This document shows positions 1 through 12,521 of a stretch of DNA of 50,017 bases, in pieces. Position 1 is the stretch's first letter, and every line of letters starts with the position of its first letter. The position numbers and the translations under genes are program-made. The notes beneath the pieces are model-generated. The model had not been told where the DNA came from. It saw only the letters and a list, made by a program, of their open reading frames with translations, and did not search any database. Source of the DNA: Emmonsiellopsis sp. PD_33 (taxonomy: Eukaryota; Ascomycota; Eurotiomycetes; Onygenales; Ajellomycetaceae); NCBI GenBank assembly GCA_032988165.1, contig JANTQF010000257.1, positions 1 to 50,017 on the forward strand, in the 5' to 3' direction.

Positions 1-168
1 CCCCAACTCCTCCTCTGTCCCCGCTTATAGTATTTCCCCCCCTCAAGCTTCTGTACATATTCACATTCCGTCCGCTCTCATACCATCTCCTTGTTTTTCA
101 TTTCGTATATTTCAACGGATATTAGACAACATAACTTTGGACGATAGTCGCATACATACGCGGGAACT

Positions 169-3100
169 ATGACCTTCAACCCCCCCTCCACAGCTCAACC
201 TGGGGAGCCCATTGCCATCATTGGTAGTGGCTGCCGTTTCCCAGGTGGCGCCGATTCCCCCTCGAAGCTCTGGGACTTGCTCAGCTCCCCACGAGACGTC
301 CTGAAGGAAGTTCCCGAGTCGAGGTTCAATCCTGACGGATACTATCATCCTGATGGAGACTACCACGGACATAGTAATGTGCGGCATTCGCACATGCTCG
401 ATGAGGACCACCGCCAATTTGATGCCGACTTTTTCAATATCAGTTCCAATGAGGCGGCCACAATTGATCCTCAGCAGCGGCTGCTTTTGGAGACGGTATA
501 CGAGTCGCTGGAAGCAGCTGGACTGACTATCCAGAAAATGAAGGGGTCCGACACCGCGGTATATGTTGGCGCAATGTGCTGCGAATATAGTGATTTGTTG
601 ATTCGTGATTTGAATTCTATCCCGGTAGTACGTATTGCAATTGCTCCTGTCGTAGTTGATATTTGTTGGGAAATTGCAACTAATTTTTTCTCTCAAGTAT
701 TTTGCGACCGGCACAGCCAGGTCTATAATGGCGAACAGAATCTCCTATTTCTTTGATTGGCACGGCGAATCGATGTCCATAGACACTGCATGTTCTTCTA
801 GTCTTGTTGCACTTCACCAATCTGTGCAAGCGCTTCGAGCCGGCACATCTCGAGTGGCCATCACTGCTGGTGCCAACCTCCTACTGGGACCAGAGCCTTA
901 CATCGCCCAGAGTAAATTCCACATGTTATCACCCACGGGTAGATGTCACATGTGGGACTCTCGTGCTGATGGGTATGGTAGGGGAGACGGCTTCGCGTCA
1001 TTGGTGCTGAAGACCCTTAGTGCAGCAATTGAAGATGGCGACCACATTGAATGTATCATTCGCGAGACCGGCGTTAACCAGGATGGAAGAACCAAGGGAA
1101 TTTCGATGCCTAGCGCGGACGCACAAATCGCCCTTATCGAGGAGACGTATAGACGAGCTGGCCTTGACCTGAATGATCCTACCCAGCGTTGTCAATTCTT
1201 CGAAGCCCACGGTACTGGTACGCCTGCAGGAGACCCGATCGAGGCGGAGGCTGTACACCGTGCTCTGGGGATTCGAATGGATGACGACGAGAAGATGTTT
1301 GTTGGGAGTATCAAATCCCTTATTGGGCACACAGAAGGGACGGCAGGATTGGCAGGCATTATGAAGGTTTCGTTAGCCTTGCAGAATTCTTCAATTTTAC
1401 CCAACAGGCTGTTCGATCAAATCAGCCCGGCCATCAAACCGTTTTACGGACATCTTGAAGTTCCCACAGATGTGACCTTGTGGCCTGAGCTTCCTTTGGG
1501 TGTTCCCCGACGGGCAAGTGTGAACAGCTTCGGGTTCGGCGGAACGAACGTACACGCCATCGTCGAAAGCTATGAGCCAAAGAACTTGGCACTCCAAATG
1601 AACAATGGAGCCGGTACTCCCGTGTTCGCTCCGTTTGTATTCTCGGCCATGACCCAATCCTCGTTAAAGAACACACTATCCAACTTCGCCAGCTATCTAA
1701 AAAAGAATCCTTCCACAGACCTCCATGACCTTGCATGGACGTTGCACTCTCGTCGTTCCGTTTTCCCTGTTCGCGCGGCTTTCCATGGGCTGACAGTAGA
1801 CGGATTACGACAAGCCATCAAAGCTGCCATTGATGCATCAAGTTCAGCCGGAGATGGAGAAGTCGGGTCGCGTGCTTCCGCGGCTGGGGGCCAAATTCTT
1901 GGGGTTTTTACTGGCCAGGGTGCTCAATGGCCGGGGATGTTAAAGGAACTTATTCTCAACTCCGAATACGTCAAGAAGAGAATCTGTTACCTCGAATCGG
2001 TACTGCAATCTCTCCCAGAGTCGGATCGGCCATCCTGGTCCTTGAACGATGAGCTTCTTGCCGACGGTTCTTCATCCCGCCTCGGCGAAGCAACATTGTC
2101 CCAGCCTTTGTGCACTGTTGTTCAGATCATTTTGGTAGACTTGTTGTGCTCAGCAAACGTAGGGTTCTCCGCCGTTGTCGGTCATTCCTCTGGAGAAATA
2201 GGTGCCGCCTATGCTGCCGGGTATCTTTCAGCGAGAGATGCAATGATAATTGCGTATTACCGCGGACTGCACGCCCACCTCGCACAGGGAAATAACGCAG
2301 AAAGGGGCGCCATGATGGCCGTCGGAATTTCTCTCGAAGAGGGTCAAGAGTTTTGCAGACTACCTCAATTTGAAGGCCAAATCTCCGTTGCTGCGTGTAA
2401 CTCACCATCCAGCATTACGCTATCCGGCAACGCAGAGGCAATTGAGAACGCCAGACAGGTTTTTGAAAAAGACGGCAAATTTGCACGTCTGTTGAGAGTC
2501 GACAAGGCATATCACTCCCATCACATGATTCCATGCTCCCGGCCATATATTGATTCCCTTAAAGCCGCCAACCTCGACGTTGCCAAACCCACTGGCAGTT
2601 GTGTCTGGTATTCCTCCGTACACGGCAGAAGACTCAACACTGGAGATGAAATCGACGCGTCATACTGGGCAAAGAACATGACGCAAAGTGTCCTGTTTTC
2701 TCAGGCCGTCCAATCTGCCGTTTCGGAACCACGAAGCCAGTTCGTCGGTGCGTTGGAAGTAGGCCCACATGGCGCACTCAAAGGACCAGTAGAAGAAACC
2801 CTGAAAGACATTGCCATCACGATGCCTCCCTATTCATCATGCCTTGTTCGAAACAATAACGCCATTGAAAGCTTTTCAGGTGCCCTGGGACATATCTGGA
2901 AGTTCTCCGCATCCCCCGTTGTCGACCTTGAAAATTTCGAACGCACAATCTCTGGGGCCGTTGCTAAGAAGCCCGCGGTGCTCAAAAACCTACCGAAGTA
3001 CTCGTGGGATCACGATGGCGTCCTCTGGTTCGAGTCCCGCCGGTCCAAAGCGCTGCGAAAGCGAAGTAATGCCGGTCATCCGCTGCTTGGAACCCGAAGT

Positions 3101-6100
3101 GTGGATTGCACAGAGAATGATATCGTCTGGCTCAACAACCTACGCTTGTCAGAACTTCCATGGTTGCGCGGACATCAACTCCAAGGACAAACAGTATTTC
3201 CTGCCGCTGGCTACATTGCGCTGGCGGTCGAAGCGGCCGCGCAGATTGCTGGAGCACAACCCATTCGACTGATTGAAGTCAAAAACCTCGCGATAGCTCG
3301 ACCCATCACGTTCGAAGATGAACGACATGGAGTAGACACTATGTTCTGTCTCCATGTTGAGCACGGTCTTGGACAACCCGGCGAAAGAATCGTTGCCGAC
3401 TTCCGCGTAAACTGTGCGCCTACTAGGGACGCTGAAACTGTTGTCTTGGCTGGTAGTGGACAGATCGAGATTGCACTCGGCCAGCCCGTTGAGGAACAGT
3501 CATTCCTCCCACCAAGAAACGAATCCCCGCCATTAATGGCGGACGTGGAGAAGGTCAATTTCTACTCCGCCCTCAAGGACCTCGGATATGACTACTCGGG
3601 TTCCTTCCAGGGGCTGTCGTCGATCAAAAGAAAACTCGGCCGTGGTGCGGGTTTAGTGTCCAGACCTATTGACAACCTGCACTGGTCAGAAGAGAATCTC
3701 CTTGTCCACCCTGCCATGCTTGACACGGCGTTCCAGAGTATCTTCCTGGCGCACTCATGGCCAGGCGATGGACGGCTGTGGTCGCTTCATGTGCCTGTTT
3801 CCATCGACAGCGTGAGGGTGGATGCGGCTGCGCTTGCATCGAATAAGGAAGCATACCTCTCTTTTGACTCCGTGCTCACAGCAGACGGTGCCGGCAGCAG
3901 ACGAGCTCAAGCGCACACTGGCATCCATGGTGATGTTGATTTGTTCACGGAGGATGGACGTCGTGGATTAATCCAGGTGGAAGGGATCAACCTTGTTCCG
4001 TTCGCGCCGGCCTTGGCATCGCAAGACCGCCAAATGTTCTTCTCCAACGTCTGGAATGTTGCTTCACCCAACGGAGAGCTTGCTGTCGGCCACAATTGGG
4101 CGCCACAGGAGGAAATCGACTTTGGCTGGGTTCTGGAGCGGGTTTCGTATTTCTATCTCCGGAAGCTTGTCAACGAAGTCACCAATGCGGACCTCGAAAA
4201 GGCCGAATGGCACCACCACAAGCTTCTCGACTATGCCCGCCATATTATGGCCAGGGTGGCGGACGGCACCCAGCCGTACGGGAAAAAGGAATGGAACAAT
4301 GACACTGCTGCCGACTTGGATGCTGTGATGGCCCAATATCCCGATAGCATCGAAATCAAAATCATGCGGAGCGTTGGTGAGAATCTTGTGGCAGCTGTTC
4401 GCGGCGAAACAGTCATTCTTCAACACATGCTGAAGGACGGAATGCTGCACCAGTACTATGTCGAATCCCTCGGTGTCAGGCCTTTCTCAAACTTCATTGC
4501 TGAGGTTGCTGCCCAAGCTGCTCATCGTTATCCCCGCATGAACATCTTGGAGATAGGTGCTGGTACTGGGGGTGCGACTAGACGCGTTATCCGGAAACTA
4601 GGCGACGCGTTTTCGTCCTACACCTTCACTGATATTTCAACTGGTTTCTTTGAAAAAGCCAAGGATATCTTTTCTGACTACTCGGACAGGATGATATTCA
4701 AAGCCCTGGATGCGGAGAAGGATATTACTGACCAGGGATACGAGGAACATTCCTATGATTTAATCGTTGCATCTCTGGTTCTGCATGCTACAAAGGATCT
4801 TGTGTATACGATGACCAATGTCCAAAGACTGCTGAAACCTGGTGGAACCCTGGTTATGCTTGAGGTTACTGCCAACGACACTTTGAGAATGTCATTCACC
4901 ATGGGCGGTCTCTCTGGCTGGTGGCTTGGTGCTGACTCTGGAAGACCGTGGTCTCCATGTGTTTCCACTGCCGAATGGCACGATATCCTGCTACAATCCG
5001 GTTTTTCTGGGGTCGACACTGTGACCCCGACTATGATGACCTTGCCGCGCCCATTTTCAGTGATAGTGTCTCGCGCAGTTGACACCCGCATTAAGCTTCT
5101 GGAGCAGCCGTTATTGCCTTCTCCAGAATCCAGGATCCAGGATCTTTTGATCATTGGCGGAACAACCCCTGAAACCGGCACTCTTTCGAAGGAGATTAAG
5201 TTCTTACTAGAGCAACATACCGGCTCTATCACCACTGTGGAGTCACTAGACTTTGTTCAATCTGCAGAGGATGTGCCGGCAATGGGCACAATTATTTGCC
5301 TCTCGGACCTCGACAAGCCAGTTTTCAAGGACCTAACAACGAGCGCATTCCAGGGGCTTAAGGCTATTTTTGCTCGCTCTCGCAATATCCTTTGGCTAAC
5401 TCGTGGCTGTCGAGGCGATAATCCCTATGCTAACATGACAGTGGGCTTCGGCCGGGTGGTGGCTGGTGAAATGTCCAATGTCCGCCTGCAATTTATCGAT
5501 TTCGACAAGGCTACCCAACCTGACCCTCGTATGCTAGTTGAGTCTGTACTTCGACTTCATATTACTGATCACCTCCAAAAGGAAGGACGCTTTGACGATA
5601 TAATCTGGTCGACCGAGCCAGAGATGGCCTTTGATAATGGCAAACTTTTAGTGCCTAGAGTCATTGCGAAGAAGGATCTAAATGATCGATACAACTCCGA
5701 ACGACGTCTCATCAGCAAGTCCACCTCCGGACGGGAATCCAGGATTAAGGTTGGAGGTTCAGATGGATCCTACACCCTTCAAGATGATATCCTACCGACC
5801 TGGGTACGGGATGGCGCCGAATCCGATATGGTCACAATCCAAGTTGACTATTCATTTGGCTCTGCCATTCCCATTAGCCCAAAGATAGCTTTATATCCTT
5901 TGGTGGGTCGTGATATCAAGAGAAACATCCCTCTCCTCGCATTATCTGAAAGTAGTGGATCTTCTGTTGTCGTGCCGCGAGATCTAGTCATCCCCTATGC
6001 ATTGCCTGCGGGTATGGCCGCTGCTTCTCACCTGCTTCTGGCTGCGTACGACCTCTTGGCCCAGTTCGTTCTCACTTATACCGAGGAGGGCGGGACGCTG

Positions 6101-9100
6101 CTTCTACTCGAACCAGAGCCGCTTCTTGCTGATGTGATCGAACGGCGTTCGGCTGTCATGGGTGTTACTATTGCTTGCCTCACAGCGTCATCAGGGGCAC
6201 AAAAGACGAACTGGAAATTCATCCACCCTTTGGCCAGCTCTCGTTCCATAAAGATGTCTCTGCCACCTAATGTGTCTACGTTCCTTGATTTGTCACAGAC
6301 GGCTGTAACAAGAAAACTCGCTTCTCGCATCACTTGCTTCTTTCCCTCTAACGTCAAGATTTTGGACATTCCTAGTTTCCAGACCTACTCTGGATCCGAC
6401 AAAGATTCATGTGACAGTTCCAGGTTTAATCTACTGATCGAAGCGTTTGGAGCCGTGGACTCATTGTCCAGCCAGTACCCAACTGTTTCGCCTGTGGTTC
6501 TATCTCCCTTAGACCTTAACAAGGCCTCAACAATGTGGTTCTCAATTACAGACTGGATGACCTCACAGAAACTGCCTGTTTCTATCAGCCCTGCCGACTC
6601 AGTCACACTTATTCGCAGCGACAGAACATATGTCCTTATCGGCCTGGCACGCGGCCTAGGGCCATCTCTGTGTGAGTGGATGGTCGGCCAGGGAGCGAGG
6701 TATATTGTCCTCACCAGCAGAAACCCTAAAACCGATCAAGAGTGGGTTTCTTCGATGGGAGAGAAGGGTGTTGTTATAAAGGTTTATGCCAAGTATGTTC
6801 CTTTGACCCTACCCCGACAATCCTCCTTTCATAATTTTCAATTTTATACTAATCCTGCTGTAGTGACGTGTCAAACCGCGAAGACTTGACGAAAATGATC
6901 ACCGAAATTCGAGAAACCTTACCGCAAATTGGTGGCGTCGCTAACGGAGCAATGGTTATCGATGACACGCCCGTGGTCGAAATGGCATATGAGCAAATGG
7001 ACAAAGTATTGAGACCCAAGGTCGATGGAAGTCGATTCCTGGACGAGCTGTTTTACGACGAACCACTTGACTTCTTCATTCTATTCTCCTCCTTATCCTG
7101 TACATTCGGAAGGAGTGGACAGGCCAACTACATTGCTGCCAACATGTATATGACCAGTCTTGCCGCTAACCGCCGAAGGCGTGGATTACCGGCTTCCGTG
7201 ATTGACGTTGGTGCTGTCGTTGGCATTGGCTACATCACTCGCGAGGTAACCCAAAAGGTTATTCATCAACTCCCAGATGCTGGCTTTCACTTTATGTCAG
7301 AACGCGACATCCATCTTTCTTTTGCTGAGGCAATTATTTGTGGCTACCCCGATTCTGGCCAATATGAAGAATTGATTACTGGCCTGCGTGTTGTCTGGGG
7401 CAACGAGGAGGCAAGGCCTGGGTGGTACTCAAGTCCTCGATTCTCCCACACCGTGCGGAACACTGTCAATGATCCGTCGGCCGATAAGAATAAGGCAGGG
7501 GCAATTGTTTCTGTTCGCGACCTTCTCAAAGCCGCAACTTCCGCCAGCCAGGTTGTACAAATTATTCAAGGTTCGCTCACACCCTTTTCTACTCCCCGAG
7601 AAAGTCTCATTGCTAACAACTCGTAGACTCCGTCATAGACAAGCTGAAGATTGTGCTCCAACTGCGACCAGAGGTCCTCAAGAATCCAAACTCACTTATG
7701 GAGCAAGGTGCCGATGACCTCGGAATGGATTCTCTCGTGGCAGTTGAGATCCGATCTTGGTTCCTCCGCGAGTTAGAAGTCGACATGCCTGTGCTCAAGA
7801 TCCTTGGAGGAGCTACACTCGCTGAGATCGTCGACTTTGCAGTCAAGAATTTGCCTAGCGAGTTTATCGCCGTTCAAGAAATTGATGAGGACTCGACTAG
7901 CAACTCGGACAGCAACACTGGCCCCAATACTCTATTTACGGAAGAGTCTTTGCCTGCGTCTACCTCCCAATCGTCTCCACCTTCTGAGGTGGACTCCAAA
8001 GCCCTGTTCCACGACCGTGAAATGACCGACAATCAGTCCGTTCCTCGTACCCCTAGTTTGGATATTAAACCAGAGACTGCCAAGGAGGAATTATCTCGTG
8101 GTGACATTGACTGGCTTCGCGAAACAACCGTTGACGAATCGCTCAAACTCATCAAAGCCACGACCTCGAGGACCCAGGCCGGCGACCATATATCCGTTGC
8201 TTTGACCGGCTCAACGGGTTTCCTTGGCAAATCAATCCTACAACAACTGGTTGCTATGGATCAAGTGAAGAAGGTCCATTGTCTTGCCATTCGCAGCCTC
8301 GATAAAATAGCCGACATAAACTCCGATAAGCTCGTTTCCTATTGCGGCGACCTCAGCGAAGCTAATCTCGGCTTGTCTCCCGAGGATGCCTGTCAGATAT
8401 TCGGGGAAAGTGACATAATCATTCACAACGGTGCCGACGTCTCGTTACTGAAGAATTATCGAAAACTGTCCTCAGCCAACTTCAATTCGACTAAGGAGTT
8501 AGTACGTCTTGCCCTAGAATGCGGGACAGCTAAGCAGTTCCACTACATTTCCAGTACCAGTGTGGGACAAGTGAGTGGAAAGAAAGATTTCTACGAGGAG
8601 TCCCTTTCGGCTTTTACGCCTCCCGCTGATGGGGTGATGGGCTACGTCGCTACTAAATGGGCCAGCGAGAGATACTTGGAAAACATCAATCAGTCCACCA
8701 ACTTGCCCGTCTGGATCCATCGACCATCGACCATCATCGGCGAAGACGCACCCAAGGTTGATATTATGCACAATCTTCTCCATTACTCCAAAGAGCTAAA
8801 CGCTGTGCCGAACTTCGGAGATGTGAATGGGTGGTTCCATTTTGTTACTGTCGAGGAAGTCTCCAGAGCCATCACCGATCAATTCTTTACCTCTGTCACG
8901 GACATTTGCCCACCTCCTGTCACTTACGTGCATCACAATGGCGCCGAGGAAGTGGAGATGCACGAATTTAAAGGATACATGGAGAAGAAATATAATACTC
9001 CGTATCAAGTGCTAGAAATGAACGAATGGATCCAGCAATCAGAGAGCGTTGGCCTGCTGCCTCAAATTTCGGTATTTATGACGGCGGTTGATTCCATGCA

Positions 9101-9167
9101 CGGCAATGGCCGCGATCTACAAAGAATAAGGAAGGGGAAGAGAGAGGAGAAACAGACTGACTTGTGA
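169..9167 (+). CDS. Highly reducing polyketide synthase with C-terminal reductase (KS-AT-DH-cMeT-KR-ACP-R)
   Basis: Four exons: 169-627, 698-6792, 6864-7570 and 7627-9167, giving 2,933 residues. Donors are GTACGT, GTATGT and GTTCGC; the branch sites TACTAAT and TGCTAAC sit before the last two acceptors. Visible sites: ketosynthase Cys185 (DTACSSS), His324 and His364; acyltransferase Ser650 (GHSSGE); dehydratase His979 (HxxxGxxxxP) and Asp1162; a C-methyltransferase SAM motif at 1438-1444 (EIGAGTG); ketoreductase cofactor loop near 2135 and Tyr2274; acyl carrier Ser2456 (GMDSL). A Ser/Thr-rich linker of about 100 residues leads into a short-chain-dehydrogenase-type thioester reductase (TGSTGFLG near 2615, Tyr2760/Lys2764). 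There is no enoylreductase and no condensation, adenylation or thiolation domain. By family knowledge the product should be a C-methylated, partly reduced chain released as an aldehyde or alcohol, with a trans-acting enoylreductase. The same domain order is known from betaenone-type synthases. The product itself cannot be inferred. Confidence 0.95.
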
Positions 9168-9907
9168 TTTTGATTATTTTTCTGATATATGATCTTGGTG
9201 GCCTTTTGGTTCGGGTGATATCCCCAATAGGTGTTTTTGGTGACAGGGGGTTACATATCACTCCACGCTCACTTTTTGGACTTCGTGAATTTTGGTATCT
9301 TTTGTTATTTCAGAAAATTTTCCTTTCGGCAATACTCTTCTAGAGTGGGAACCAAATTGAGTCAGAAATGTATGTACCATGTTGACTAAATTGTTCAAAC
9401 TTGATTTTATATATTTCAATACACTATTTTCTCCCTCTATTACACCAGTAGAAACGCCACTGTCCTCACACAAAGCAATCTATGTTACAACTTCAGCAGG
9501 AAGCGTGCACAGCTATGACACTTTGGATGTGCTGGGTAATCTAAAAATAGGGGTTGACCCCCACACTGAGGTGCACTAGCGTCGAGTCTATTGCAAATAA
9601 GCATATTTTAGCGTCGTGCACTTGACCATCCTGGGAATAGTTAATTTCCTCCTTGGCACCTCCGGGCTTATAGTTTTACCTTCGCAGGCACGGGTAGTCC
9701 CATAAGCGGGAAGTATCGCGGTATGATAAATTCTAGAGGGGAGCTTGCCGCGTTTAAGTCTTTCTTCTTTCCCGGCAATTTCAGCACAGGCCTTGTCCGC
9801 GGCTAACTTCTCAAATTCCCGAGGTGGCAAGGTGTGGGTTGCAGACTGACCCGGAGCGTCCCCTTATTCATTATCCCTACGCGGCAGAGTCCGACGTTTT
9901 CCCTGGC

Positions 9908-9915
9908 TATAAATA
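9908..9915 (+). promoter_or_regulatory. TATA box of the F-box/ankyrin gene
   Basis: TATAAATA lies 149-156 bp upstream of the ATG at 10064. It fits a core promoter with a leader of roughly 120 nt that would contain the CA/GA tract. This is a motif match only. Confidence 0.4.
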
Positions 9916-9921
9916 AAGAAG

Positions 9922-9966
9922 CACACACACACGCGCACACAGACAGACAGAGAGAGAGAGAGAGAC
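9922..9966. repeat. Compound (CA)n-(CAGA)n-(GA)n microsatellite
   Basis: A run of CA dinucleotides, interrupted once by CGCG, grades through CAGACAGA into at least eight GA units. It lies just after the TATA box, so it is probably transcribed in the 5' leader of the F-box/ankyrin gene. Length variation between strains is likely. Confidence 0.85.
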
Positions 9967-10063
9967 AACTCTCTCAGACACATGGCAATCAAAAACCGCT
10001 GACAACACTCGTTCTGACCGATAAATCGCAACATCTCAACCTTTCGCCCCCAATCTAACCACC

Positions 10064-10912
10064 ATGCAGTTCATTAATCTCGACCCCAAAATCCACGGGT
10101 TAATCTCCCATTATCTATCGACGGCAGACCTCAACTCCCTGATTCGCACATCCCATCATCTCCGAAAAAAATTTCATGCTGACCTCTTGAATCGGGGCAA
10201 AACCCACACCGTCGAACGTGTTGGGTCCGTCCTTCACTGGGCTGCCATGAACGACACGGCTGACCTCGCCAGGGAGTTATTGATGAGTGGATTCTCGGTG
10301 TCGGTAACGGACGAGCTGCACAGCACACCTCTGCACGTCGCCGCGAGACAGGGGAGTGTGAACGTTGCTAGATTGCTCCTTCAATTCCGTGCAAATGTCA
10401 ACGCCGTTGATAGTTTGGGATTTACCCCAATTTTAGATGCAGCCGCGAATCTTGAAATTTCCATGTTGAAACTATTCATTAGTGCTGGTGGAGATGTTTC
10501 GCGCACTCTTCCCCCTCTTGGTCCTTTTGATGTCAACAATGCTCTCACGCTTGCATTACGACCACCCTGGGTGCGCGATAACAAATGGAAAGCAGTCGAA
10601 GCCGCGCAGATACTTTTAGAAGCCGGTGTTGTAATGCCCGCGGGACGGTTCCCAAGTTACGTACTCGCCAATCTTCTGAATGATCGGTTAGAACCTTTGA
10701 TTGATCTTCTTTTCGAATATTCTACAGACGTGGAACAGGCGGCCTACTACGCATTAAAGCACCGTCACATGAGTCTATTTAGGTTTCTCATCCGTCGCGG
10801 ATATAAGCCAGAAAATGAGATTATCAGTGGCGTCATGCGACATGCGATTACGAAATGCGACACGAAAACTCTCCTTGCCATACTCCATTGGAGACTCTCG
10901 AGACCAAGCTAG
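10064..10912 (+). CDS. F-box-like/ankyrin-repeat protein
   Basis: Single-exon gene of 282 residues. The first 45 residues resemble a divergent F-box helix pair (hydrophobic LxxLIxxYLxxxDLNSLIRTSHxLR pattern). Residues about 55-150 hold three to four ankyrin units: VLHWAAMN, then TPLHVAARQGSVNVARLLL, then TPILDAAANLEISMLKLFI with AGGDV. The C-terminal part has weaker helical pairs (YALKHRHMSLFRFLIRRG). Proteins of this type are numerous in eurotialean genomes and are thought to act as adaptors, possibly for SCF ubiquitin ligases; no partner is known here. A further open frame at 10972-11118 on the same strand could be a downstream exon, but I could not find a clear intron to join it, so the stop at 10910 is kept. 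Confidence 0.75.
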   Translation: MQFINLDPKIHGLISHYLSTADLNSLIRTSHHLRKKFHADLLNRGKTHTVERVGSVLHWAAMNDTADLARELLMSGFSVSVTDELHSTPLHVAARQGSVNVARLLLQFRANVNAVDSLGFTPILDAAANLEISMLKLFISAGGDVSRTLPPLGPFDVNNALTLALRPPWVRDNKWKAVEAAQILLEAGVVMPAGRFPSYVLANLLNDRLEPLIDLLFEYSTDVEQAAYYALKHRHMSLFRFLIRRGYKPENEIISGVMRHAITKCDTKTLLAILHWRLSRPS

Positions 10913-11810
10913 CCCCAGGATATAGAAACGATCAAGCCACGGAAACAAACGAAGGGTAGGGTTCATTGACGATGGAAGACTCAGGCGTCTGGGAAGTACA
11001 GGCTGGATGTTACGACTATCTGACTAAGGCGGAATGTTATGGCCTAAAGGAGGTAATCGATCATTTTGCAGAATGTGCAGCAAAGGAAAAAATTGGTTTT
11101 GTTCTACTTGAAAGCTGATGTTTCGCATGTAAGATGAGCAACTGCCTTTTTCTTTCCTCTCACATGTTTGGGAAAACCCTTACTATAGCTATTTATTGGA
11201 CTTTTAACAATAAACACCCCTCTCTCCCTTACCATCCAACAACCTGTTGGTTGGCGCTGCAAAATGCCACTCCATGGAACACACACTTTCTTAGAAGCGC
11301 TTGAAAGGATGAAACCAACCCGCCTTCTGGGAGCATAATTTACCCACAACGCCATTATCTCCTTCCAACGTTGCCGCCCATTATTATGTTCACAGTGGCC
11401 ACTAACCATTGTTTGCCTGACTGGCCTAGTTATTTCATTCTCTATCCCTTCGCTACACACAATGCCGTTCAGATTTGAAACCAATCCTTTGACATAGTAG
11501 CTGGGCCTGTATAGAATCGGTGGCGGACCATCTGGCAGCAGCCGAGCTGCACCCCGCCTTCTGCATATTTGTTGCAGATATACGCAGTTTTTTGTGAAAC
11601 ATGTCAATATCCTCTTTGCATGACAATGAGGAGGGATGATGTTCTTTTACGGGGAAATGTTCAGCAGTTTGGAATTATTCCTCCATTCCATCACATCGGT
11701 TGTATGTTTATGATGCAGGATCTTTGTTCTCTGTTCTGGCACGTCTATGTCTCTTTCGCCTCCATATGGTTAGGTATATTCCTACGGATATTTAAGGATA
11801 CTCAGACGGG
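10913..11810. other. Intergenic region, mostly featureless
   Basis: The only item is a 48-codon plus-strand frame at 10972-11118 that might be a lost or unrecognised last exon of the ankyrin gene. A 167-codon minus-strand frame at 11104-11607 has no recognisable domain and was not called. Confidence 0.5.
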
Positions 11811-12521
11811 ATGGAAATGTCCCGTTATCAACACATATTAAGCCTACATCAGCCAAATCCCGTGGTGAAACCATTTGCCCTCGCGCAAGTGGTCAAGGCA
11901 AGGGAAACCCCAGAGAGTACTCCCGAACGAGCGAACGCGCACTTCAAAAAGATATTCAACTCATCAGCCCCCTCAATCAACGGAACAAACCCATTAACGC
12001 AAGAAACAATGTTCAACCCCTTCTCCACAAAGGGTTATCCCACGACCGGCGCCCTCAGCCTGACAGGCCTAGAAACCCTATCCGACGAAGCGAAGACCGA
12101 AAAGATCGCCGCGGTGGTTAACGACATCACCGCCTCCATAATCTACATCGCCAAGCAGGGGGAAGCCGGCAACCTGACCACCGACCAAGTGGCCCCCATC
12201 TACAATCTCGTCAGCAAGATGAACCTCACAGCCAACCGACAAAACAAGAGTCTCCTGAAGGAACTAGAGCAGCAGGATATCGAGCTAGAGGGCCAGGGGC
12301 AGCAAATTGAGCGGATGGCGGAGGAGCTTGAGAAGCGCGATAGGCATCTTGAGGAGGTGGAGGGTCAGCATCGGAGCGAGATGCAGAAGTTGAAGGCGCG
12401 TACGAATGCGACGATTGGCGAGCTGAAGGGGCGCGCGGAGAGGTTGGAGGCTGAGCTTAGGGAGTTGAGGCAACAGAAGCGGGCGATTGAGGTACGGGAT
12501 AGGAAGGTGAAGGTGATGTGA
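11811..12521 (+). CDS. Coiled-coil protein of unknown function
   Basis: One exon, 236 residues from the first ATG. An alternative start at 12009 (MFNPFSTKG) would give 170 residues and may be the true one, since the first 66 residues are low in order and weakly coding. The middle (about 85-140) is compact and helical. Residues about 145-230 are almost entirely charged heptad-like sequence rich in Glu, Gln, Arg and Leu, typical of a long coiled coil. There is no signal peptide or membrane segment. I do not recognise a family. The peroxidase gene follows about 1.1 kb downstream in the same direction, with no sign of cotranscription. Confidence 0.65.
   Translation: MEMSRYQHILSLHQPNPVVKPFALAQVVKARETPESTPERANAHFKKIFNSSAPSINGTNPLTQETMFNPFSTKGYPTTGALSLTGLETLSDEAKTEKIAAVVNDITASIIYIAKQGEAGNLTTDQVAPIYNLVSKMNLTANRQNKSLLKELEQQDIELEGQGQQIERMAEELEKRDRHLEEVEGQHRSEMQKLKARTNATIGELKGRAERLEAELRELRQQKRAIEVRDRKVKVM

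Larger units (their letters stand above)
9168..10063. other. Intergenic region between the PKS and the F-box/ankyrin gene
   Basis: It holds the PKS 3' region and the promoter and leader of the next gene. I see no convincing coding sequence: short open frames on both strands are AT-rich and unlike any family I know. The right end carries a TATA box and a CA/GA microsatellite, listed separately. Confidence 0.6.

Noticed and set aside
112..714. 200-codon minus-strand frame over the start of the PKS
   Set aside because: It is antisense to the ketosynthase exon, whose motifs are unmistakable.
11104..11607. 167-codon minus-strand frame
   Set aside because: No domain, no splice or promoter context, composition unlike neighbouring genes.
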